DNA of 64,000 nucleotides from Actinobacteria bacterium HGW-Actinobacteria-4 (lineage in GTDB: Bacteria > Actinomycetota > Actinomycetes > Actinomycetales > Demequinaceae). The position numbers and the translations under genes are program-made. Shown in pieces: positions 57,554 through 64,000 of this stretch. How positions within the stretch are numbered: the first letter of the stretch is position 1; every line of letters starts with the position of its first letter. The notes beneath the pieces were generated by a model. The model was not told the origin of the DNA. It ran no database searches and saw only the letters and a program-made list of their open reading frames with translations. The DNA is taken from the NCBI GenBank assembly GCA_002841315.1, contig PHEW01000001.1, forward strand, positions 372,001-436,000. The letters are read 5' to 3'.

Positions 57554-58876
57554 TTAGGCCAGCACCTCGTCGAACAACGAACTTAGCGTGGGCTTGGGTT
57601 TGGCGCCCACGACCGACTTCACGATCTCGCCACCCTTGAAGAAGCTCATCGTAGGGATGGACGTCACGCCGTATGCCATGGCAAGTTTGGGGTTCGCGTC
57701 GGTGTCCACCTTGACGATCTTGATCTTCCCCGCGTACTCAACCGCGAGTTCGTCCAGGAGTGGGGCGACCGCGCGGCACGGACCGCACCACGTGGCCCAG
57801 AAGTCGACCACCACGGGAATCTCTGACTGAAGCACCTCCGCCGCGAACGTGTCCTCGGTCGCAGAGACGGGAGCGGCTGGCGCCGCGGCTGCGGGCGCGA
57901 CGGCCGGAACGGCCACGGCAGCGACGGTTCCCGAAGCCTCGGTATCGGCGAGGCCATCGAGGTAGTGTTGAGCGTCGAGCGCGGCAGCACAGCCGGATCC
58001 GGCAGCGGTGATGGCTTGGCGGTACCTGCTGTCGACAAGGTCGCCGCAGGCAAACACGCCATCGACGTTGGTTGCCGTGGTGCGACCCACCACGCGAACG
58101 TAGCCTTCGGCGTCCGTGTCAATGGTGCCAGACACCAGCTCCGATCGAGGATCGTGCCCAATCGCGACGAACATTCCTGTCGCCGCGAGCACTGACTCAA
58201 CGTTCGTTTCGAGGTTCCTGATACGCACCCCGGTGAGCGAGGGGTCGCCGTCAAGCCCTACCACCTCGGAGTTCCAAACAAACTCGATCTTGGGATCGTT
58301 GTGCGCGCGGTCGGCCATGATCTTCGAGGCCCTCAATTCGCCTCGACGGTGGACCACGGTCACCTTGCGGGCAAAGCGCGTGAGGAACGTCGCCTCTTCC
58401 ATCGCTGAGTCGCCGCCGCCGATGACCACTACATCCTGATCACGGAAGAAGAACCCGTCGCACGTGGCGCACCAACTCACGCCCTTGCCTGACAGCCGTT
58501 TCTCGTCGGGCAGACCCAGTTCTCGGTACGCGGAGCCGGTCGCAAGAATGATTGCCTTGGCCGTGTACTCCTTGCCCAAGCCGGTGGTGGCCGTCTTCAC
58601 CGGGCCGTCAAGCGCGAGCGACGTGACGTCGTCGAACTGGATCTCAGCACCAAACTTCTCGGCTTGCGCCTGAAGCACTTCCATGAGCTCGGGACCTTGA
58701 ATGCCCTCCACGAACCCCGGAAAGTTCTCCACCTCTGTGGTGTTCATGAGTGCGCCGCCCGCGGTGACCGAGCCGGCAATGACCAACGGGTTGAGTCCGG
58801 CCCGTGCCGCGTAGATTGCGGCGGTGTAGCCGGCGGGCCCGGAGCCCACGATGATGACGTTGCGAGTCTCACTCAC
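57554..58876 (-). CDS. trxB: Thioredoxin reductase-thioredoxin fusion
   Basis: A 440-residue fusion. Residues 1-~310 are a low-molecular-weight NADPH-thioredoxin reductase with [20 protein letters not shown] and redox CATC (in SWCATCDGF). An Ala/Pro-rich linker of about 25 residues leads to a complete thioredoxin (about 335-440) with WCGPC and SIPT. In many Actinobacteria these are separate genes; fused forms are known, for example from Mycobacterium leprae. The GTG at 58876 has AAGGGATC upstream. Confidence 0.95.
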   Translation of the reverse strand: MSETRNVIIVGSGPAGYTAAIYAARAGLNPLVIAGSVTAGGALMNTTEVENFPGFVEGIQGPELMEVLQAQAEKFGAEIQFDDVTSLALDGPVKTATTGLGKEYTAKAIILATGSAYRELGLPDEKRLSGKGVSWCATCDGFFFRDQDVVVIGGGDSAMEEATFLTRFARKVTVVHRRGELRASKIMADRAHNDPKIEFVWNSEVVGLDGDPSLTGVRIRNLETNVESVLAATGMFVAIGHDPRSELVSGTIDTDAEGYVRVVGRTTATNVDGVFACGDLVDSRYRQAITAAGSGCAAALDAQHYLDGLADTEASGTVAAVAVPAVAPAAAAPAAPVSATEDTFAAEVLQSEIPVVVDFWATWCGPCRAVAPLLDELAVEYAGKIKIVKVDTDANPKLAMAYGVTSIPTMSFFKGGEIVKSVVGAKPKPTLSSLFDEVLA

Positions 58877-58975
58877 GATTGATCCCTTGATTGCAGATGG
58901 ATTCGGTCTTTCCGTAACAGATGCTAGCGGTGAAATGTTCCGCGGAGGTGGCGAGAGCGGCACCCCTCGGGTCCC

Positions 58976-60298
58976 CTAATCGACATCCAGGTCAATGGAC
59001 GCAGAAGCGTCGGGTGTGAAAGTAAACGGGGGATAGGCGGGAACGGGGTCTGGTTGGACAAAGTCGGGGTTGAAGGGCTCACTGATCATCGAGAAGCCAA
59101 CCATCGCAGCGATGACGATCGCGACGACGCTGATCGCCATCCACAGCGGCCCCGCGTTGATCGGGGCAGTGCGTTGAGCCCGCTCGTGCGCTCGAGTGAG
59201 ACTCGACGTGATGCGTTCGGAACGTGGCCACCGGTGATGCAAGCCCTCGAGGACCTCCTCCCAGAGCGAGGGTTCAATCTCGGCGTTCTGCGCCTCGGCC
59301 ATCGCCTCAAAGTGGTAGAGGTCGGTAATGTCCCCGTCGACATAAGGCTGGTACTCGCCGGATTCGGGAGCGGCGAGCTCTTGGCTGAGCGAGGGGATGG
59401 TTCCTGTGGTGCTGGTTTGCTCGGCGGTGCGCCAGTCAACGAGCAGGGACGCGGTGATGATGGTTTGCGGGGCGATGGTGATTGCCGCGTTGATCTCGGC
59501 AATCCGAGCGGCGAGGTCAGCCGCGCGCTGGGCGATGATGTCCGGGCGCCACGGAAGGCCGGAAATGCCAGCGGCAAACCCGTGCAAGTCCTGAGAACTG
59601 AACGGAACAAGCGCCTTCGTGACATCGTCGAGGGAATGTGGGCCGGAGCCCTTGATGACCGCAGTGCAGAGGCCGCGTGCACGAGCAGACAACTCTTCCG
59701 GCAGATCGTCGACTGTGACCTCGGCGCTGTCCTTCCCTGTGATGGCACTGACATAGAGGCGGGCGACGTCGACCGCATCGGTGCGTTCGCGTGGCGGATG
59801 GTGAGTATCGAGTCCTGTTTGGGAGGCGAGTTCAGCGTCGACGCCCAAACCGGCAAGGACGACCCGAGCACGGGGGGTGATCGTCAACGCCTCGGCTCGA
59901 ACATGACCGTGGTGGAGACCGCTGGCCGCCGCGACCTGAAGAGCCCGGGCCACATCGCCGGCAATGGCACCGGCGGTCGTGGGGTCGAGCACTCGCTCCA
60001 CTAAGACGTCACTCAACCTGGTGCCGGCTGGCCGTTCGGACACCACATAGGTGACGTCGTGGTCATCAAGGTGTTCGCGACCGGACGTGACAATGCGAAG
60101 CAGGCGGGGATCCCGTACCAAGGCGGCCTTTGATGCGGCTCGCTTCACTTCCGACGGCCCTGGAGCGGTGATGATGTCGACAGTCACGTCACGGTTAAGG
60201 CGTGAGTCGTTCGCGAGAAAGCGTTCGACGCCGGGAAGGTCGAAGTCTTCCGCGCGCACCAAAGTGAAGCGACGGCCAAGAGTCGCGCCTACCTGCAC
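58976..60298 (-). CDS. MurJ-associated pseudokinase with one membrane helix
   Basis: A 440-residue protein. Residues ~1-220 have a Ser/Thr kinase-like layout, but the ATP lysine, HRD and DFG motifs are degenerate (VTVDII, HGHVRAEAL, AGLGVDA), so catalysis is unlikely. A membrane segment lies near 385-408, followed by a Pro/Asp-rich outer tail. In mycobacteria the MviN protein carries such a pseudokinase that FhaA binds when phosphorylated. Here it is a separate gene next to murJ. It starts with GTG. Confidence 0.82.
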   Translation of the reverse strand: MQVGATLGRRFTLVRAEDFDLPGVERFLANDSRLNRDVTVDIITAPGPSEVKRAASKAALVRDPRLLRIVTSGREHLDDHDVTYVVSERPAGTRLSDVLVERVLDPTTAGAIAGDVARALQVAAASGLHHGHVRAEALTITPRARVVLAGLGVDAELASQTGLDTHHPPRERTDAVDVARLYVSAITGKDSAEVTVDDLPEELSARARGLCTAVIKGSGPHSLDDVTKALVPFSSQDLHGFAAGISGLPWRPDIIAQRAADLAARIAEINAAITIAPQTIITASLLVDWRTAEQTSTTGTIPSLSQELAAPESGEYQPYVDGDITDLYHFEAMAEAQNAEIEPSLWEEVLEGLHHRWPRSERITSSLTRAHERAQRTAPINAGPLWMAISVVAIVIAAMVGFSMISEPFNPDFVQPDPVPAYPPFTFTPDASASIDLDVD

Positions 60299-60326
60299 GG
60301 AGTTCCTTCCAAGAGTGGGTTCGCGA

Positions 60327-61991
60327 TTATCGTACGCGGCGAGGCAACTTGTTGAGCACGGGCGCGACGATGGCAGTCAGTTCTTCCACGCGCCACCACC
60401 GGAGCAGGAGTCCGTAGATCCCAACCATGAGCGAACCGATCCCCACGCACAGGGTGAGTGCAATCACTACACCGAGGACTCCCGTGAGGTCTTGTACAGG
60501 CGGCGCGAAGCGCAGCACACCCCAGCCCACCGCACCCGCGACCAACGCAGCAACAGTGGCCTTGCCATAGACCTGAGCCACGCGTCTCCCATCGAGCCCA
60601 CCGAGCTTGCGTCGCAAGCCAGCCATCCGGAACAGAACGGCGACCAGGTTCGACGCCGCCAGCCCCAGGCCCACTGTCACCACCCACCACCGTGGATCCA
60701 GGAACTCGCGCCCCGCGTACGCGATGCTCACCCAGGCGATGGTCATGGGGATATGAATCACGAAGACTGAGCGGGCGTCTTCTAGGACAAAGAACACTCG
60801 CTTCATCAGCACCATGGCGCCCAGCGGGACAAGTCCTAGGGACATCGCCATCAGCACCTCCGCCACGGACATCACCACCACCGGCCGGGCAGTGGGAAGC
60901 GCCACGCGCACAACGAAGGGTGCCAAGACAATGAGCGCGACAGCGGCGAAGATCGTGAAGACCCCAATCAGGCGCAGACCACGTGACACCTCCGCTCGTA
61001 GTCCGTCCATATTGTGGACAGCGGCGAGTTTGGACATGCTGGTGAACAACACGGTGACGATCGACACCGTGATGAGCGAGTGTGGCACCAGATAGAGAAT
61101 GAGAGCGTTGTAGTATGCCGCGTTTCCAGCGATGGCGGGGTCAAGGTCGCCTGGATTGGCAGCGGTCGCGACCCGCGATGTGAGTAGTACGCCCACTTGC
61201 TCCAGGAGTACTGCTGCGAGCGCCCAACCAGCAACCACCCGCACGGCCCGAAGTTCGCCGCGAGGTCCGCGCCAGACCCACCGGAATCGGTAGCCACCTC
61301 GCAGGAGTGGCCATATCAGGATCAGCGCCTGCGCGGCGATCCCGAGCGTCGCGACGCCTCCGAGCAGCGCGATCCGTCCCGGTGTCCAGGATTCCGTCAA
61401 CACCTCCCCCACGGCATCGGGCGATCCCTCCACATACCGCCCAAAGATCGCCAGGTAGGCGACGAGTCCCACGATTCCGATGACGTTATTGAGGACCGGT
61501 GCCCACATGAAAGGGCCAAACTGACCCCGGGCGTTGAGAACTTCGCCCAACAGGGTGTAGACGCCGTAGAAGAACAGCTGCGGGATGCACCACAACGCCA
61601 ACGCCGTGGCCAAGGCAACCAGTTCTGGCGGCCAGTTGTCCGAGTACACGCGAACCAACAGGCCGGCCCCGATGGTCAACACCACGGTGGCGACCAGACT
61701 GAAGACCCCACCGAGCGTGAGGATGCGATCGACGGTGCGTTTGCCGTCGGGACGCGCGAAGGCCTTCACGATCTGCGGCACCAACACCGCGTTGAGCACC
61801 CCGGCCGCGAGCACAGCGAACAACGCGTTGGGAATCTTGTTCGCGACTTCATAGGCGTTCGCGGCACCCGCATTGACGCCAATCGCTGCCACGAGCAGCA
61901 TGTTGCGGGCAAACCCAAGGAGCCTTGATGCGCCGGTTCCGGATGCCATCAGTGCAGTGCTGCGCCCCATGGACGTTGGGGCGCTAGTCAT
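60327..61991 (-). CDS. murJ: MurJ: lipid II flippase
   Basis: A 554-residue MOP-superfamily protein with about 14-15 membrane helices: TGASRLLGFARNMLLVAAIG near the N-terminus and a conserved LPHSLITVSIVTVLFTSMS stretch. It exports peptidoglycan precursors that RodA and PBPs use. The fused pseudokinase of mycobacterial MviN is missing and is supplied by the next gene. The ATG at 61991 overlaps the upstream gene by 8 bases. Confidence 0.94.
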   Translation of the reverse strand: MTSAPTSMGRSTALMASGTGASRLLGFARNMLLVAAIGVNAGAANAYEVANKIPNALFAVLAAGVLNAVLVPQIVKAFARPDGKRTVDRILTLGGVFSLVATVVLTIGAGLLVRVYSDNWPPELVALATALALWCIPQLFFYGVYTLLGEVLNARGQFGPFMWAPVLNNVIGIVGLVAYLAIFGRYVEGSPDAVGEVLTESWTPGRIALLGGVATLGIAAQALILIWPLLRGGYRFRWVWRGPRGELRAVRVVAGWALAAVLLEQVGVLLTSRVATAANPGDLDPAIAGNAAYYNALILYLVPHSLITVSIVTVLFTSMSKLAAVHNMDGLRAEVSRGLRLIGVFTIFAAVALIVLAPFVVRVALPTARPVVVMSVAEVLMAMSLGLVPLGAMVLMKRVFFVLEDARSVFVIHIPMTIAWVSIAYAGREFLDPRWWVVTVGLGLAASNLVAVLFRMAGLRRKLGGLDGRRVAQVYGKATVAALVAGAVGWGVLRFAPPVQDLTGVLGVVIALTLCVGIGSLMVGIYGLLLRWWRVEELTAIVAPVLNKLPRRVR

Positions 61992-63960
61992 GCGCAACCC
62001 CGGAGGATTGAGGCTCGTCGAGCGCGGCGACCTCGCCGGGTCCGGTGCGCGTGTCTTTGCGGCCTCGACGCACGGTTCGCACCAGCCCTGCGATGAGGAG
62101 CAAGACGAGCGCCACGGTGAACACGGCCGTCGCGGCGTTGCCCCAGTCCGCACGGACTCGCATGTCGACAGCACGCACGGTGCCGATGAGGTCGTTGTTC
62201 TCGTTGCGAAGCGACAGCCGCACGGTGACGTTCGCGCTCGATACGGCGGTGACGGGTATCAACGCGGTTACCTCGCTGTGGGGCGGAATCGTGACGACTG
62301 GAGAGTCTGTGATGCGAATGTTGGGCGAGTTGGCGGTCATGCGTACGGTAACGGTTGAAGCGACGTCGAGGTCGTTGCGAATGGTGACAGGCACGTTGCC
62401 GGTAGCGGACACAAGGTTAAGCGCAGAACCGGATGTGATTGACACGCTCTCGAGGGTTCGATCCACGACTTCGAGCAGGTCGAGCACGGCACCGTTGCGA
62501 TCGGCCTGCGACGCCCGCGCGTCGAGTGAGACTACGCCGAGGAGCGCAGCGCTTGGACCATCCACCACGGTCGCCGGACTCTCGGTGGTTGCCCCAAGAT
62601 GCTGGAGCCGCGTCAAGCGCGTGGCGATCGCGTCGACCGCCGACGCGCTGAGGTCTGCCTCGGTCGTTTGCACACCTGACACTGTGGCAGTTCCGCGGCG
62701 AGTGTCGGACAACACGCTCGCGAGGGACACCGGCGCAACCCAGGGGGCGTCGAAAAGTGCTGCAAGGACGGGTGACGGTTGGGTACCGTCGACCATCCAC
62801 GAGGAGCCAGTGGACAGAATGATCGGCTGGGTGCCGTCGCCCTGCGCGGCAATCAACGCCGACTCTGCGACGATCCTCGACGGCGCTGCGGGATGGTGCG
62901 GGCGGTACTGCGCGAGGAGGTCGCTGAGCCCGGGTTCCGGCATCATGAGTGCGATGGTGTTCCCGGACGCTTCAAGGGTCACGTTCGCGACCGGTGGTGG
63001 AAGGCCAGGGCCGGGGGTGGTCATTGCCGAAAGGACGGCGCCGTAGCGGGGCTCCACCAGGTTCGCGACCGCTCCATAGTCATGGGCGAGTTGCAAGGTG
63101 GGCTCGTCGAGCACGGGGACGATTCCCACCCAAGGAAGGCCCTGCAGGCTACGCGGAACCTCGGACGCAGACTGAGCGAGCGCAAACTCGAGGATCGACG
63201 CCCCCGGTCCGTGGGCGAGCGAGGCAAGGTCAGGGTTGCTTGCTGGCACCCTGTACGCCTCACGGGCGGACAGACTCCCGGCCACTCCACTCAGGCGACC
63301 AACGGCCACAGGATCCACGAGCAGCGTTACCGAGGGGTGTTCGGCTGCGGTGAGGAGCGCGCCCACTCGCGCATCAGTTCCCGAGGCCGTCGCAACGACG
63401 GCGACGGGCAGGGACGGTATGGGAGCATCCGTCCAGGTGAACACCATGGTATCGATCACCCGGGATTCGCCAGCGCCGGTCAAGACCACGGCCAGTCCGT
63501 ACACGCCCCATGTTTCAGGTGGGAGGGCCAGCCCCGCGACGGGTGCCGCGAGGTTCGCGCGCGCCGGTTGCCCAAGGGACACGGCAGGCAGAGGTCGTTC
63601 CACCACTGTCCGCGAGGCGAACTCTTCGGGTGCATCGAGAAATGCCGCGACATCGTCCCGCGAGGTTAGTGGCAACTGCGTCATTGTCATGCGGAGCGCT
63701 AGACCGTCAGAGTTCTCGACCGAAGAACTTGCGATCTCGACTGTGGTGCTGATCGAGCCTCCCGGGCTGACCACCGCGGGCCCAAAACTCGTTACAGTGC
63801 CCGTGAGCGAAGGTGCGTCTGGCTCGGCTGTCGGCACAACGCCGGCGGCTTCGGGATTGCCGATCGCGGCGGCGGGTATGGCGAGCGCAGCCATGACGAC
63901 GCCGACGACGGCCGCCCTCAACCACCGGGTGCGTGTTCGGAAGGGGTGCCTCGAGATCAT
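61984..63960 (-). CDS. DUF6049 family exported membrane protein
   Basis: A 658-residue protein with an N-terminal signal peptide (about 1-33), a long extracytoplasmic part, and one C-terminal membrane helix (about 615-635) with a short basic tail. It matches the large actinobacterial proteins encoded directly upstream of murJ, now grouped as DUF6049. The function is unknown; a role in envelope growth is inferred only from constant linkage. The ATG at 63960 lacks a clear ribosome site. Confidence 0.8.
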   Translation of the reverse strand: MISRHPFRTRTRWLRAAVVGVVMAALAIPAAAIGNPEAAGVVPTAEPDAPSLTGTVTSFGPAVVSPGGSISTTVEIASSSVENSDGLALRMTMTQLPLTSRDDVAAFLDAPEEFASRTVVERPLPAVSLGQPARANLAAPVAGLALPPETWGVYGLAVVLTGAGESRVIDTMVFTWTDAPIPSLPVAVVATASGTDARVGALLTAAEHPSVTLLVDPVAVGRLSGVAGSLSAREAYRVPASNPDLASLAHGPGASILEFALAQSASEVPRSLQGLPWVGIVPVLDEPTLQLAHDYGAVANLVEPRYGAVLSAMTTPGPGLPPPVANVTLEASGNTIALMMPEPGLSDLLAQYRPHHPAAPSRIVAESALIAAQGDGTQPIILSTGSSWMVDGTQPSPVLAALFDAPWVAPVSLASVLSDTRRGTATVSGVQTTEADLSASAVDAIATRLTRLQHLGATTESPATVVDGPSAALLGVVSLDARASQADRNGAVLDLLEVVDRTLESVSITSGSALNLVSATGNVPVTIRNDLDVASTVTVRMTANSPNIRITDSPVVTIPPHSEVTALIPVTAVSSANVTVRLSLRNENNDLIGTVRAVDMRVRADWGNAATAVFTVALVLLLIAGLVRTVRRGRKDTRTGPGEVAALDEPQSSGVAHD

Positions 63961-63963
63961 GGG

Positions 63964-64000
63964 TTACGACCGAATGGCCAACAACTGAAGGGCCGTTTGG
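63964..64000 (-). CDS. Possible 3' end of a gene upstream of DUF6049 (partial)
   Basis: On the minus strand one frame runs from the window edge to a TAA at 63964-63966 (ending LQLLAIRS), 3 nt before the DUF6049 ATG. The close spacing fits an operon. The fragment is too short to identify. Confidence 0.25.
   Translation of the reverse strand, partial: QTALQLLAIRS

Overview
This window is a GC-rich actinobacterial chromosome segment centred on the replication origin. The marker order matches the origin region of Micrococcales and related Actinobacteria: parB-parA-rsmG-jag-yidC-yidD-rnpA-rpmH-dnaA-oriC-dnaN-recF-dciA-gyrB-gyrA. Near-identical parS sites (TGTTTCACGTGAAACA) lie around it. A C50 carotenoid cluster (crtYe/crtYf/crtEb type) and the FhaA-FhaB-PstP-RodA-PbpA-PknA-PknB operon also fit. 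A Demequina/Cellulomonas-like member of the Micrococcales is my best guess, but the species cannot be fixed from sequence alone. I see no transposase, integrase, prophage, rRNA operon or CRISPR array.

Region by region. 0.1-0.9 kb: a small membrane protein and tRNA-Leu(CAG). 0.9-9.3 kb: the cell-wall growth and Ser/Thr-phosphorylation operon, with tightly overlapping genes. 9.3-14.5 kb: a compact operon crtE-crtB-crtI-crtYe-crtYf-crtEb for a cyclic C50 carotenoid. 14.5-18 kb: glutamine amidotransferase, class E sortase with a 52-residue membrane partner, crgA, rhomboid protease and cyclophilin. 18-22.2 kb: an alanine-rich amphipathic-repeat protein, a DUF5317 protein with a GGDEF/EAL protein, a 36-residue membrane peptide, tRNA-Ala(TGC), a DLW-39 small protein and tRNA-Ile(GAT). 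22.3-23.1 kb: the DUF3566 protein that normally sits directly beside gyrA. 23.2-34.9 kb: an apparent accessory insert between DUF3566 and gyrA. It holds fur-katA, an ABM-domain protein, a sugar ABC transporter with its LacI repressor, a SulP transporter, a four-domain persulfide/CoA-disulfide reductase and an SDR. 35-44.3 kb: gyrA, gyrB, dciA, recF, dnaN, oriC and dnaA, all read leftward. 44.6-49.9 kb: rpmH to parB, read rightward. 49.9-57.4 kb: a YCII-like protein, a D-Ala-D-Ala-ligase-like ATP-grasp enzyme, a class I aminotransferase, and a lipoprotein/adaptor/MacB-like exporter operon. 57.5-64 kb: a thioredoxin reductase-thioredoxin fusion, a pseudokinase, MurJ and a DUF6049 membrane protein.

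Several regulatory signals can be read directly. There are four parS sites, DnaA boxes both in the dnaA-dnaN gap and in the dnaA leader, and a DnaA-box-bearing inverted repeat behind crgA. A promoter with a perfect LacI operator controls the sugar ABC genes, and a second, weaker copy lies over the lacI start codon. A Fur-type palindrome lies in front of fur-katA, and a CsoR/CstR-type palindrome in front of the persulfide reductase. Several genes show a -10 box placed exactly 6-7 nt before the start codon, which suggests leaderless mRNAs.
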